From positions 5,489,724 to 5,553,723 of the forward strand of contig NZ_AP021879.1 in NCBI RefSeq assembly GCF_009689005.1: a DNA stretch of 64,000 nt, written 5' to 3'. Source of the DNA: Desulfosarcina ovata subsp. ovata (GTDB lineage: Bacteria; Desulfobacterota; Desulfobacteria; Desulfobacterales; Desulfosarcinaceae). The position numbers and the translations under genes were made by a program. Shown here one piece after another: positions 6,904-17,398 of this stretch. Every line of letters begins with the position of its first letter. Positions within the stretch are counted from its first letter, which is position 1. A model generated the notes under the pieces. It did not search any database. It saw nothing but the letters and a program-made list of their open reading frames with translations, and was not told where the DNA came from.

Positions 6904-9900
6904 ATGAAAGATGAGAACAAAACCCGATCGCAGCTGATCGACGAACTGCAGGAAATGAGAAACCGTGTGGCCGATTTGCAGCGGAACAGCACTGTTGAGA
7001 ATCATGAAAAAGTGCGTGCCGAGGCCCTGCGGGAGAGCGAAGAGCGGCTGCGTTTGGCACTCGATGCGGCCAACGACGGCATCTGGGACTGGGATCCTGG
7101 AACCGGCCGGACCTATTTTAGCCCTCGGTACTATACCATGCTGGGTTATGCACCGGACGAATTTCCCCCCATGTATGAAAGCTGGCGGCGATTGATTCAC
7201 CCCGATGATGTGGAAACGGCCGAAGCATCCGTGCGCAACGCTCTGGAAGAACGCGTACCCTTTGCCGTTGAATTCCGGATGAAGGCCAAAAACGGATCGT
7301 GGCGTTGGATCTTGGGCCGGGGCAAGGTTGCCGAACTGGATGCCGAAAAAAAGGCGGTTCGCGTGGTCGGGTCTCACACGGACATCACCGAGCATAAGCG
7401 GACGGCGGAGGCGCTTGAAAAACGGATTGTGGCTTTGACGCAGCCGTTGGAGGATGTGGAAGGCATTGCCTTTGAAGATTTGTTCAACCTGGCCAATATC
7501 CAGCATCTTCAGGACCTGTATGCCGAGGCCTTTGGCGTGGCGGCCCTGATTACCCGCCCGGACGGCACCCCTATCACGCGGCCAAGCAACTTCACGGTTC
7601 TGTGCAGCCAGTTCATCCGTAATACCGAAAAGGGAAGCAAAAACTGCACGATTTCCGATGCGTTGATCGGACGGCACAATCCCGCCGGACCCATCATTCA
7701 GCCATGCCTGAGCGCCGGCTTGTGCAACGCGGGGGCCAGTATCACCGTTGGCGGGCGCCATATCGCCAATTGGCTGATCGGCCAGGTCCGCAACGAGAAC
7801 CAAAAAGAAGAAGACGTTATGGCTTACGCCCGTGAACTCGGTGCGGACGAAAGCGCGTTTCGCGCCGCTTATCGCCAGGTGCCCGTAATGTCTGAAGAAC
7901 AGTTCGAAAGAGTTGCCAATGTGGTGTTTACTGTGGCCAATCAGCTTTCCATGTCGGCTTATCAAAACATTCAGCAGGCGCGGTTCATCACCGAAAGGAA
8001 ACAAACCGAGGAATCCCTGCGCCTGACCCAGTTCATTTTCGACAAGGCCCCCATCGGCATCTGGCGGATGGGACCAGCGGGCGAGGTCCTCGACGTCAAT
8101 GAAGCGGCCTGCGCCAGCCTCGGTTACACCCGGGAAACGCTCTGCCGCATGACTGTTTTCGACTTCGCCCCCGGATTTGATATCGGGGATTGGGAGAACG
8201 GCACCAACCAGCTGAATGAGACGGGGACCAAGATCACCGAGGCCTTCCACCAGCGCAAGAGCGGCGAGCTTTTTCCAATCCAGGTTCTTGAAAAGCTGGT
8301 GCGTTTTAAGGGCCAGGAATACCGTCTGGCGTTTGTTCAGGACATCACCGAGCGTAAAAGAACCGAAAAATCCCTGCGCCTCGCCCAGTTCATCATCGAC
8401 AACGCCAACATCGGTATCTATCGGATCGATTCGGCCGGCCGCATCATAGAGGTGAACCGGAAAGCTGCGCAATTGCTCGGCTACACCAAGGAAGAGTTGG
8501 AATCGCTGACCATGCCTGATATCGACCCCCTGGTTGCCCGTACATCCTGGTGGGTGGAGAATTGGCGGAAATTAACTGCTCTGGGGACGCGAGATCTTGA
8601 AAGGCAACACCGCAGGAAGGATGGTTCCGTATTTCCCGTTGAGGTTCACAGCAACCTTTTGGAATATGAGGGCCAACAGTATGCTATCGCCTTTGTCAAG
8701 GATATCACCGAGCGCAAACGAATCGAGGAATCCCTGCGCCTGACCCAGTTCATTTTCGACAAGGCCCCCATCGGCATCTGGCGGATGGGACCGACGGGCG
8801 AGGTCCTCGACGTCAATGAAGCGGCCTGCACCAGCCTCGGTTACACCCGGGAAGCGTTCTGCCGCATGACCGCCTTCGACGTCGCTCCCGGGCTTACTCC
8901 CAGCGATTGGGATATCCAAACGACCCGGCTGAATGAGGCTAGAACGATTACCATCGAAGCCTTTCACCAGCGCAAGGGCGGTGAGATCTTCCCGGTCCAG
9001 GTTATCGCTAAACTCATGCGGTTTGAGGGGCAGGAGTACCATTTGGCTTTTGTCCAAGACATCTCAGAGCGCAAACAGAATGAAGACGCGCTGCGGGAGA
9101 AGGATCAGTTGCTTCATGATATCGGCAAGCTGGTCAGAATCGGTGCGTGGAAATTCGATCCCGAAACCGGCAAGGTAACAACGACCGAGGAAGTGGCGCG
9201 AATATACGATTTTGAATCGGCCCAGGACTTGAGTGTCGAAAAAGGCCTTGGCTGTTATCATGGCGCAAATCGAGAAATAATGGAACACGCCTTTTATGGA
9301 TTGATTGAGCAGGGCACCCCCTATGATCTGGAGCTTGAGATCGTATCCGCCAAGGGAATTCGCAAGTGGGTACGAACCATCGGCCATCCCGTAATGAAAG
9401 ACGGGCGTATTATTCAGGTACAGGGATCCTTCCAGGACATTTCCGAACGCAAGCAGGCTGAAGAAAATTTGCGTAAGCATGAACGATTGCTCGCCAATAT
9501 TCTGGAATCCATGAGTGAAGGTGTTTTTGTGCTCGACAGTGACTTTACCGTCACGATTTACAATAGAGGCATGGAAGTCATTACCAATGTACCAAGGGAG
9601 TCGGTTATCGGTAAACGCCCCTGGGAAGTGTTTCCCCATATTAAAAATTTGCCGGTTGAGGAGAATATTCGCAATGTAATGAAAGGCGAGCTGCCCGTAG
9701 CCGTGAAGACGACCCATCCGCATAATCCCAATGTGTGGTCCCGGGACAGCTTTTCCCCCATCAAGGATGCCGATGGAGGGGTTGTCGGCGTGGTTGGTGT
9801 GCTTACCGATATCACCCGGCAAAAGCAGGCCGAAGAGGAACTGCGCCAATTACGCAACTATCTTTCCAATATTATCGATTCCATGCCCTCCATACTCGTG

Positions 9901-11004
9901 GCCGTGGACCGTGACGGCAAGGTGACCCAATGGAATCGCCAAACGGAGAAAACCACCGGATTGAGTTTCGAAAAGGCCCGTTTCCAACCCCTGACCAAGG
10001 TGTTTCCCCGCCTGTCCGGCGAAATGGATCGTATCGGCGCCTCCATCCGGGAGCGCCGGGTGATCAGTTCCCCAAAAGTCACGTTCGAGTTGGGCAATGA
10101 AATCCGTTATGAAGATATTACCATCTTTCCCCTGGTGGGCAACGGCGTCAAGGGCGCCGTGATCCGATTGGACGATGTAACCCAGCAGGTGCGCCTGGAG
10201 GAGATGATGATCCAGAGCGAGAAGATGCTTTCGGTGGGGGGGCTAGCGGCGGGCATGGCCCACGAGATCAACAATCCCCTGGCCGGCATCCTGCAAAACG
10301 CGTCGGTCCTGCGCAACCGCCTGATGGGCGACCTGCCGGCCAACCGCCAGGCCGCCGAAGCCGCCGGTATTACCCCGGCGGCCATCCGGCACTACCTGGA
10401 ACTGCGTCGGCTGCCCGACATGATCGACGGCATCCACGAATCCGTGAATCGCGCCGCCGCCATCGTCAGAAACATGCTCAGCTTTGCCCGCAAAAGCGAT
10501 CGGATTTTCTCCAGCCAGGATCTGGGCGTACTTCTGGACCGGACCCTGGATTTGGTTCAAACCGATTACAGCATGAAGACGCACTACGACTTCAAACACA
10601 TCCACATCAACCGGGAGTATGACCCGGCGCCTCCCGTTCTCTGCGAGGCCACCAAGCTTCAGCAGGTCTTCATGAACATCCTGAAAAACGGCGCCGAGGC
10701 CATGGCCGGGGTGACGGACGCATCCGCTTCACCGACCTTTGTGCTGTGCATCCGGGATGATGACAACTGGGTGCAGGTGGAAATCGAGGACAACGGTCCG
10801 GGCATGGACGAGAAGACCCGGCGCCGTATCTTCGAACCCTTTTTCACCACCAAGCCGGTGGGCCAGGGTACCGGCCTGGGCCTGTCGGTTTCCTATTTCA
10901 TCATTGCCGAGGACCATGGCGGTGAGATGAGGGTCCATGCCACGGCTGGCGGCGGCACCTGTTTTGTCATCCGGTTGCCCAAAGCAGGCAAGTCCGGTAC
11001 ATGA
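6904..11004 (+). CDS. Multi-PAS/PocR sensor histidine kinase (1366 residues)
   Basis: A soluble sensor kinase with no membrane segment. Domains in order: short coiled coil; PAS_3 (about 46-165); PocR ligand-binding domain (about 180-360) with conserved cysteines in FTVLCSQFIR and QPCLSAGLCNAGAS; then six more PAS domains (about 375-485, 496-603, 616-725, 733-846, 861-973 and 987-1096). The HisKA domain has phospho-acceptor His1120 in AAGMAHEINNP. The HATPase domain has NGPGMDEKTRR and GTGLGLSVSYFI. There is no receiver domain, so the partner must be encoded elsewhere. ATG 6904 is chosen for the GGGGAG seven bases upstream and because the paralogue at 22725 starts with the same MKDENKTRSQLIDEL. 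It converges on a chemoreceptor gene. Confidence 0.9.
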   Translation: MKDENKTRSQLIDELQEMRNRVADLQRNSTVENHEKVRAEALRESEERLRLALDAANDGIWDWDPGTGRTYFSPRYYTMLGYAPDEFPPMYESWRRLIHPDDVETAEASVRNALEERVPFAVEFRMKAKNGSWRWILGRGKVAELDAEKKAVRVVGSHTDITEHKRTAEALEKRIVALTQPLEDVEGIAFEDLFNLANIQHLQDLYAEAFGVAALITRPDGTPITRPSNFTVLCSQFIRNTEKGSKNCTISDALIGRHNPAGPIIQPCLSAGLCNAGASITVGGRHIANWLIGQVRNENQKEEDVMAYARELGADESAFRAAYRQVPVMSEEQFERVANVVFTVANQLSMSAYQNIQQARFITERKQTEESLRLTQFIFDKAPIGIWRMGPAGEVLDVNEAACASLGYTRETLCRMTVFDFAPGFDIGDWENGTNQLNETGTKITEAFHQRKSGELFPIQVLEKLVRFKGQEYRLAFVQDITERKRTEKSLRLAQFIIDNANIGIYRIDSAGRIIEVNRKAAQLLGYTKEELESLTMPDIDPLVARTSWWVENWRKLTALGTRDLERQHRRKDGSVFPVEVHSNLLEYEGQQYAIAFVKDITERKRIEESLRLTQFIFDKAPIGIWRMGPTGEVLDVNEAACTSLGYTREAFCRMTAFDVAPGLTPSDWDIQTTRLNEARTITIEAFHQRKGGEIFPVQVIAKLMRFEGQEYHLAFVQDISERKQNEDALREKDQLLHDIGKLVRIGAWKFDPETGKVTTTEEVARIYDFESAQDLSVEKGLGCYHGANREIMEHAFYGLIEQGTPYDLELEIVSAKGIRKWVRTIGHPVMKDGRIIQVQGSFQDISERKQAEENLRKHERLLANILESMSEGVFVLDSDFTVTIYNRGMEVITNVPRESVIGKRPWEVFPHIKNLPVEENIRNVMKGELPVAVKTTHPHNPNVWSRDSFSPIKDADGGVVGVVGVLTDITRQKQAEEELRQLRNYLSNIIDSMPSILVAVDRDGKVTQWNRQTEKTTGLSFEKARFQPLTKVFPRLSGEMDRIGASIRERRVISSPKVTFELGNEIRYEDITIFPLVGNGVKGAVIRLDDVTQQVRLEEMMIQSEKMLSVGGLAAGMAHEINNPLAGILQNASVLRNRLMGDLPANRQAAEAAGITPAAIRHYLELRRLPDMIDGIHESVNRAAAIVRNMLSFARKSDRIFSSQDLGVLLDRTLDLVQTDYSMKTHYDFKHIHINREYDPAPPVLCEATKLQQVFMNILKNGAEAMAGVTDASASPTFVLCIRDDDNWVQVEIEDNGPGMDEKTRRRIFEPFFTTKPVGQGTGLGLSVSYFIIAEDHGGEMRVHATAGGGTCFVIRLPKAGKSGT

Positions 11005-11027
11005 TGCTATGGTGTTTAAAATTGAGA

Positions 11028-13079
11028 TCAGACCTTGAACTGATCGACCATCTGTTTGAGGCTTTCCGACAGTTTGGACAGTTCCTGGGCACTGAGGTTG
11101 ACCTGACTGCTGCTGGTGGACATCTCGTTCATGGAGACACTGACCCCGGCGATATCCTGGGAGATCTCCGTTGAGACGGTTGAGCTCTGGTTGACGTTCT
11201 CGTTGACCTCCTGGATGCCCTGGGAGGCCTGGGCCACGTTGGTGGCGATGTCCTTGGTAGCGGTAGACTGCTCCTCGACGGCGGTGGCGATATTGGCCAC
11301 CAAGTCGTTGACATCCTCGATCACATTGGTGATTTCGCTGATCTGCCCCACGGTGGTGGACGTGGTACCCTGAATCGCCCCAATCTTCTCCTTGATGTCC
11401 TGAGTGGCGGCGGCGGTCTGCTTGGCCAGTTCCTTGATCTCGTTGGCCACCACGGCGAACCCCTTGCCCGCCTCGCCGGCCCGGGCCGCCTCGATGGTGG
11501 CGTTCAAGGCCAGCAGGTTGACCTGCTCGCTGATGTCGGTGATGGTTTCGATCACTTTGCCGATGGAATTGGCCGCCTCGCCCAGCTGGTCCATGTTCGT
11601 GGAAGCGCCGGAGGCTTTATGAGCCGCCTCGTCGGAGATGCTCCTGGCTTTTTCGGCGTTCTGGGCGATCTCGCCGATGGTGGCGGACATCTGCTCGGCC
11701 GCGGTGGCCACCATGTTGGTGTTGGTGGCCGACTCTTCCATGGCCGCGGCTACGTTGTTCATATTGGCGCTCATCTCCTCGGCAGCCGCGGAAACGGTGT
11801 TGGACTTGTCGGAGACATCGGTGATGCCCTGGGTCATTTGTTCGGAGATGGCGGACAGTTCTGTGGATGAGGAGGAGAGGGTCTCGACGCCCTGGACCAT
11901 ATCCGTCATTACCTTCCTGAGGGTTGCAGACATACCGTTCATGGCTTTGACCAGCATCCCGATTTCGTCTTCCTGATCCAGGTCGATGGTCACTGTGAGA
12001 TCACCCTGGGCCACCGACTGGGCCAGTTCAACGCCCTTCTGCATGGGGCGGATAATTCCTCGGGCAATGACGAAGGCCAGTACAATGCCAAATCCGAAAG
12101 CGACAAGCCCGAAAGTCAGTACCGTAATCCGGGTTTTTTGGGCGGCATTGAGCATACTGACATCGGTCATGATATGGTTCTTGGCCTCTTTGCGAAGGTC
12201 GTGCAAAAGTGTCTGGGTTTGGTGAAGGGCCGGGACCGTCTGATTGGCATAGATTGCGTTGGCAGCTTTCATGCCTTGTACCTTTTTATCATGCCAATGC
12301 AAAACATCGTCTATTTTGGCGAGACATTCAACGGCCAGTGATTTGGTATGGTTCATGTAAAAATTACCCGCCTCATTACGACGGCTTTGATTGATCATTT
12401 CCTGAATGGTTGATGCACTTTCGTGAAGCTTTCTGTGAGGGGCTTCAAGCGCATCCAGGAGAGCGGCAAATTGAGTGTCCGTTTGTCTTAACGCGGCGGT
12501 TTCGGCGGAATGCAACCATCGGCCCAAGCTGCACTTTGCAGGATCCGTTTCGGCCTTGATCTCAGACAATGATGTGTCGACAAAAACATCTTTTACGCTG
12601 TGGGCCCACGCCAGATGGTTGATTTTTTGTTCCCTGAGAAAATTTCCCAACTCAAGATCCGCAGGCTGGAACTGTTTGTCGATTTCGATGGCGGAGTGGT
12701 GAAGCTTTCGATGCGGCTCCTCGATTTCCTTGAGCAGCGGCGCCAAGGATGGAACCAGCCTTTCCACCTGCTCGCGATCCTCGCTATGGAGCCATTTGCC
12801 GAAAGCGCATTGATGGTCGTCTTTTTCAACATCGAGGGACGTTACATTTTCATCCGTAAGTAGTTCGTTTACCTTGTTGGCCCAGTTCAGATGGTCAACC
12901 TCCCGCTGTGCCAGTAGGGCATCGATTTGATTCCCCTGTATAACCTCCTTAGCGTTACCGACGATACGACCAATGCCGGTTGTGGCCAGTACCTCGACGA
13001 AAAATAAAAATAATAAGACCGAACCGAATCCGACAAGAAACTTTTTGTTCAACCGTAAATTTTTCCATTTTAATTTCAT
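11028..13079 (-). CDS. Chemoreceptor with tandem CZB domains
   Basis: A 683-residue methyl-accepting chemotaxis protein. A membrane helix at about 13-38 precedes a long sensory region, and a second helix at about 318-340 precedes HAMP and the signalling coiled coil (NLLALNATIEAARAGEAGKG). The sensory region holds two CZB-like zinc-binding units at about 55-135 and 145-228. Each has HLxWA, a Cys followed by xxGxWLHS, and APHRKLH or EPHRKLHH, which provide the His/Cys ligands of the family. CZB domains bind zinc and can respond to hypochlorous acid or redox state. Here they would lie outside the cytoplasm, which is unusual. GGAGG upstream supports the ATG. It is probably cotranscribed with the receptor upstream (88-bp gap). 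Confidence 0.9.
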   Translation of the reverse strand: MKLKWKNLRLNKKFLVGFGSVLLFLFFVEVLATTGIGRIVGNAKEVIQGNQIDALLAQREVDHLNWANKVNELLTDENVTSLDVEKDDHQCAFGKWLHSEDREQVERLVPSLAPLLKEIEEPHRKLHHSAIEIDKQFQPADLELGNFLREQKINHLAWAHSVKDVFVDTSLSEIKAETDPAKCSLGRWLHSAETAALRQTDTQFAALLDALEAPHRKLHESASTIQEMINQSRRNEAGNFYMNHTKSLAVECLAKIDDVLHWHDKKVQGMKAANAIYANQTVPALHQTQTLLHDLRKEAKNHIMTDVSMLNAAQKTRITVLTFGLVAFGFGIVLAFVIARGIIRPMQKGVELAQSVAQGDLTVTIDLDQEDEIGMLVKAMNGMSATLRKVMTDMVQGVETLSSSSTELSAISEQMTQGITDVSDKSNTVSAAAEEMSANMNNVAAAMEESATNTNMVATAAEQMSATIGEIAQNAEKARSISDEAAHKASGASTNMDQLGEAANSIGKVIETITDISEQVNLLALNATIEAARAGEAGKGFAVVANEIKELAKQTAAATQDIKEKIGAIQGTTSTTVGQISEITNVIEDVNDLVANIATAVEEQSTATKDIATNVAQASQGIQEVNENVNQSSTVSTEISQDIAGVSVSMNEMSTSSSQVNLSAQELSKLSESLKQMVDQFKV

Positions 13080-13167
13080 GTGCGCCTCCAGTATGTTCTT
13101 CTTTTTTCATCATCTACAACCCATAAATCTATCATCGGGAGAAGTTCTCATTCCTTTACCATGATTA

Positions 13168-15177
13168 TTACACTTTGAACTGATCGACCATTTGCTTGAG
13201 GCTTTCCGACAGCTTGGACAGTTCCTGGGCCGACAGGTTAACCTGACTGCTACTGGTGGACATTTCGTTCATGGAGACACTGACCTCAGCGATATCCTGG
13301 GAAATCTCGGATGAGACGGAAGAGCTCTGGTTGACATTCTCGTTGACCTCCTGGATACCCTGGGAGGCCTGGGCCACGTTCGTAGCGATATCCCGGGTGG
13401 CGGCGGATTGTTCTTCCACGGCTGTGGCGATGGAGGCCACGACCTCGTTGACCTCCCTGATCACATTGGTGATTTCGCTGATTTGGCCTACGGTCATATT
13501 CGTGGTGCCCTGGATGCCCTCGATTTTCTCCTTGATGTCTCCGGTGGCCTCGGCGGTCTGCTTGGCCAGTTCCTTGATTTCGTTGGCCACCACGGCAAAT
13601 CCCTTGCCCGCCTCGCCGGCACGGGCGGCCTCAATGGTGGCGTTTAAGGCCAGCAGGTTGACCTGTTCGCTGATGTCGGTGATGGTCTCGATCACCTTGC
13701 CGATGTCATTGGCCGCCGCGCCCAGCTGATCCATGTTGGTGGAGGCGCTGGTGGCCTTGTGGGCGGCTTCGTCAGAGATGCCGCGGGCCTTTTCGGCGTT
13801 CTGAGCGATTTCGCCGATGGTGGCGGACATCTGCTCGGCGGCGGTGGCCACCATGTTGGTGTTGGTTGACGACTGTTCCATGGCCGCAGCCACGTTGTTC
13901 ACGTTGGTGCTCATCTCCTCGGCGGCGGCGGAAACGGTGTTGGATTTGTCCGTCACGGTTTCGACGCCCTGGGTCATCTGCTCAGAGATGGCGGACAGTT
14001 CCGTTGAAGAAGAGGAGAGCGTCTCGACTCCGCCGGCAATATCCTTGATGATGCCCTGCAGCTTTTCAATAAAGGTATTGAACCACTTGGCCAGTTCGCC
14101 CACCTCGTCGCGGCTGCTCACCTGGAGACGCATGGTCAAATCGCCCTCGCCCTGGGCGATGTCCTTGAGGCCGGCCACCGCGGCGTTAATGGGGAGCACG
14201 ATGGAGCGCGCGGCAAACAGGACGATCACGGCCACGATCATGCCGGCCATAACGGTGACGATGATGTTGGCGTTGCGGATGGCATGGGAGGCGGCCAGGA
14301 ACTCGTCCTGGTTTTGGGTGGCGCCGATGGTCCAGCCGTTGATGCCCACCGGGGCGAAGCCGGCAATTTTGTGGATCCCTTGGAATTCATACTCTTCCAC
14401 ACCGGTCTCCTGGGCCTTCATCCGGCGGCTGATGGCATCCATCTCCTTGATATGGGTAAAGTTTGTTTTGAGGATATTTTCCGGCTTGGGATGGGCGATG
14501 CAAAGGCCGGTCGCATCGGACATGAAGCCATAGCCCGTCTCACCGATTTTACGGTTTGACACGATCTTGGTGAAATAGTCCGCGTGGATCACGGACCCAA
14601 ATGCACCTATAAATTTGCCGTTTTTGGCTTTGATCGGAGCACAGGCCACGGCGATGGGTTTGCCGGTGCTTTTCGACAGCACCATGTTGCTCAATACTGC
14701 CTTGCCCTCGCGTCGTACAATTTGAAAATAATCCGTGTTACGGACATTGATTTCTTTATATTCCCCGCCATTTTCCAGAACGCCGGTATACACTTCACCA
14801 TCGGCGTTGGCGATAAAAATGCCCTGGTAGTGATTACCCATATTGCGAAACGCAACACCCAAATCGGCAAATACTTCTTCAACCAACGATATGTTGGCCT
14901 GAACGCCGGAATGCGCGACGGTTTCACTCAGCTTTATAATTTTTTTCTGGCTGGCCAGGAGACGGGTTTTTTCCAGCTCGGCCTGGATAGCATTGCGGGT
15001 TAGCCTGGAAAGATCCGAGGCAACGCTCTGGGCCTGGTGCTTGGACAGCTCCATTAGGGCCACCTGGGATTTGGAATAAGAGAGATACCCCACAACGATC
15101 AGCGGGATCATCACCGCGATTAGACCGCCGATAATGAGTTTGGATGAGATGGAGTGCAGGTTGATTTTCATGTTCAT
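13168..15177 (-). CDS. Chemoreceptor with a dCache-type sensor domain
   Basis: A 669-residue methyl-accepting chemotaxis protein. An N-terminal membrane helix (LIIGGLIAVMIPLIVVGYL) is followed by a ~250-residue periplasmic double-Cache-type domain, visible as YQGIFIANADGEVYTG, FSKSTGKPIAVACAPI-like strands and GETGYGFMSDATGLCIAHP. A second membrane helix, HAMP and the conserved signalling hairpin follow. Such domains usually bind small organic ligands such as amino acids or carboxylates. The ATG at 15177 and one at 15171 are both possible; AAAGGA is better spaced for the latter. The neighbour at 25.8-27.8 kb is a close paralogue. The PocR regulator lies 148 bp upstream in the same direction. 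Confidence 0.9.
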   Translation of the reverse strand: MNMKINLHSISSKLIIGGLIAVMIPLIVVGYLSYSKSQVALMELSKHQAQSVASDLSRLTRNAIQAELEKTRLLASQKKIIKLSETVAHSGVQANISLVEEVFADLGVAFRNMGNHYQGIFIANADGEVYTGVLENGGEYKEINVRNTDYFQIVRREGKAVLSNMVLSKSTGKPIAVACAPIKAKNGKFIGAFGSVIHADYFTKIVSNRKIGETGYGFMSDATGLCIAHPKPENILKTNFTHIKEMDAISRRMKAQETGVEEYEFQGIHKIAGFAPVGINGWTIGATQNQDEFLAASHAIRNANIIVTVMAGMIVAVIVLFAARSIVLPINAAVAGLKDIAQGEGDLTMRLQVSSRDEVGELAKWFNTFIEKLQGIIKDIAGGVETLSSSSTELSAISEQMTQGVETVTDKSNTVSAAAEEMSTNVNNVAAAMEQSSTNTNMVATAAEQMSATIGEIAQNAEKARGISDEAAHKATSASTNMDQLGAAANDIGKVIETITDISEQVNLLALNATIEAARAGEAGKGFAVVANEIKELAKQTAEATGDIKEKIEGIQGTTNMTVGQISEITNVIREVNEVVASIATAVEEQSAATRDIATNVAQASQGIQEVNENVNQSSSVSSEISQDIAEVSVSMNEMSTSSSQVNLSAQELSKLSESLKQMVDQFKV

Positions 15178-15325
15178 GCTTCCTTTGCGTGTACCTTAAA
15201 GACGACGAATCCGTTTCAGCCCCGATTATTATGTTTGACACTGTTATCGACGGTAAGGGACGGTGCTTAACACTGGAAAAAATGGTGGTTAATGGGGGGG
15301 CAAAACACCCTATTTGGGATGTCAA

Positions 15326-17191
15326 TTATGCGGTGAGGGACGTCAGGTAGGTTTGCAGGTTGACCTTTTTGTTTGTCAGGCCAAACTTTTCACGAATGTT
15401 TTTACGATGCCATTGGATTGAACTTGGCGACAGGCCCAGCATCTGGGCAATGCCCTTGGTATTTTTGCCGCTGCGGATCAGGTCGGCAATTTGAACCTCG
15501 GTGGGGGTCAAATCCTGATATTTCCAGAATACGGTCTTGGAAAATCGGGACACGATGTCGTTCAAATTGGTTTCGATGATGTTCAGGTAGGCCCGGGCAT
15601 CGGTGTTGACGCCGCAATGGCCGAGCGCTTCGAGATAAGGGAAAACAAATCGTTTCAGATGGACCATCATGTTTTCCTCGACGGCCCGTTTTTCAACCTC
15701 CCGGTGGTCCAGGGACGCTTTCAAGGCCTGGTTGACCTTTTCCAGGTAGCGGCTCTTTTCTTCCAGCTCCTTTTCCCGCTCCTTAAGGGCCAGAATCATT
15801 TTTTGTCGCTCGGTGATGTCACGAACAACGGCCAGGGTGTGAGGCACATCGTTGATCATGGACCGGGTCACGCTGACCTCGGCATCAAAGGGCGAACCGT
15901 CTTTGCGGAAAAACCGCCAGTCGAAGGATTGATGCACACCTTGGTTGACGAGGTCTCGTTTTTTTTGGAGTCCATTGGTGGATGATTGTCCGTCGGGTTG
16001 GATCTCCGGTGAGAAATTTTCAGCAGACTGTCCGATGGCTTCTTCACGGGAAACGTTGAACAACTCCAGGGCCTTTTGGTTGCAGTCGACCACAATACCG
16101 TCCCGGAGGACAAAAATACCGTCATTGGCGGAATCGAAAAGCTGACGATAACGGGCTTCGCTGGTGCGAAGGTTTTGTTCGGCTTCACGCCTTGCGCTGA
16201 TATCCTGGATGGTTTCGATGGCCCCAATCCGTTTCCCCTTGGCATTCATGATGGGGCCGGCGGTAAAGAACAGCCGTTTGCCGGTTTTTCCTATTTGTGG
16301 GAAAAAGGCCTCGCCTTCATAACCGTCCTTGATTAACAGCGATTTGTGATAATTGCTGCCGTATCGCTCCTTGAATTCGTGACTGCCGGCGTTTTTGACG
16401 ATCAGATCCGCCATTAGCGGCCGGCGGTTTGGATAAAAGGTCTTCTGATGATTGTCGGTGCCGATTATTTCCTTTGCAGAAGCCCCCGTCAGTTTTTCAC
16501 AGGCCCGGTTCCAATGGGTAATTCTGGAATCCGAATCGATCACAAACGTGGGGATGGGACTGCCTTCAATAATCTGGGTTAATTTTTTGGCCTCTTCCTC
16601 GCGCTGTTTGATTTCTTTTTTCAAGGACGCCTGAATGCCGTCGATAGACTGTTTTCCCTCCTCGATTTTCAGGCGGTTGATCCCCATCTGGCCGATCATT
16701 TCGGCCAATTGCCTGAGGTATTGTAAAATCGCATGAATCCGATTTTTGGGAACAATGGGGACATCCAGCACGGCCTCAATGAATGCCGACCCGTCAAAAT
16801 TCAATTTTGCCGCTTGTTGTTTAAAACGTGCCATGGCATCCGCATCGGGAGGCTCGAAAAAGAATTTTCCGGTGAACAGGTTGGCCGCATGGATGTGGTT
16901 GATGTGGATGGGCGTAGCGCCATTGAACAAACCGTTAGGACAGACCTGAACGACGGAATGTTCGCCACGCATCAATTCTGCTTGAAGTTGGGCTTGATTT
17001 TCGAGACAGGCCGAGGCCGATACAGGATGTCGCAAATAAAAATCAGAACAGATTTTTTGATGACCGACGTCGGCGCAACTTTTTCCATCCAGCGAGACGA
17101 TGGATACAGAGATACCGGTCGCCGCACAAAATGCATCAAAGAGTCGGCCGAGGTTCTCAAAATCGATTATGTCTTTTAGATCCCAGGGCAT
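15326..17191 (-). CDS. PocR-PAS-PAS sensory regulator with LuxR-type HTH
   Basis: A one-component transcription factor of 621 residues. An N-terminal PocR domain (DIIDFENLGRLFDAF, and HSVVQVCPNGLFNG) probably binds a small hydrophobic or polyol-like ligand. Two PAS domains follow (about 200-330 and 345-465), then a coiled coil and a C-terminal LuxR/GerE helix-turn-helix (LTPTEVQIADLIRSG and IAQMLGLSPSSIQWHRKNIR). ATG 17191 is chosen because ACGAGG lies nine bases upstream and the PocR domain starts at once; upstream in-frame ATGs (17212, 17233, 17326) remain possible. It may control the adjacent chemoreceptors or the divergent binding-protein operon. Confidence 0.8.
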   Translation of the reverse strand: MPWDLKDIIDFENLGRLFDAFCAATGISVSIVSLDGKSCADVGHQKICSDFYLRHPVSASACLENQAQLQAELMRGEHSVVQVCPNGLFNGATPIHINHIHAANLFTGKFFFEPPDADAMARFKQQAAKLNFDGSAFIEAVLDVPIVPKNRIHAILQYLRQLAEMIGQMGINRLKIEEGKQSIDGIQASLKKEIKQREEEAKKLTQIIEGSPIPTFVIDSDSRITHWNRACEKLTGASAKEIIGTDNHQKTFYPNRRPLMADLIVKNAGSHEFKERYGSNYHKSLLIKDGYEGEAFFPQIGKTGKRLFFTAGPIMNAKGKRIGAIETIQDISARREAEQNLRTSEARYRQLFDSANDGIFVLRDGIVVDCNQKALELFNVSREEAIGQSAENFSPEIQPDGQSSTNGLQKKRDLVNQGVHQSFDWRFFRKDGSPFDAEVSVTRSMINDVPHTLAVVRDITERQKMILALKEREKELEEKSRYLEKVNQALKASLDHREVEKRAVEENMMVHLKRFVFPYLEALGHCGVNTDARAYLNIIETNLNDIVSRFSKTVFWKYQDLTPTEVQIADLIRSGKNTKGIAQMLGLSPSSIQWHRKNIREKFGLTNKKVNLQTYLTSLTA

Positions 17192-17398
17192 GTTGTACTG
17201 CCTCGTTGACATCTCTTCCAATAAAACAGTCATAACATGTTTTTCGGATGGTGTGTGGTTTTCTTCACCGCCAACAATAATGACGACAGGCGGAGGGGTG
17301 GGAGACATCGCTGCCATCGAAGGCAACGCATGGGGGAGGCTATCTTACGGGAAAAATAACTGGATTCATGGTTAGCGTTAATCATATACTGGTAATTA

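Noticed and set aside
6832..8472. 546-codon open frame antisense to the first PocR kinase
   Set aside because: A similar antisense frame appears at the paralogue (22818-24149) only because the coding DNA is nearly the same; no independent support.
15178..15325. Sigma-28 (flagellar) promoters before the chemoreceptors
   Set aside because: No TAAA-N15-GCCGATAA-like pair was found before any of the three receptors.
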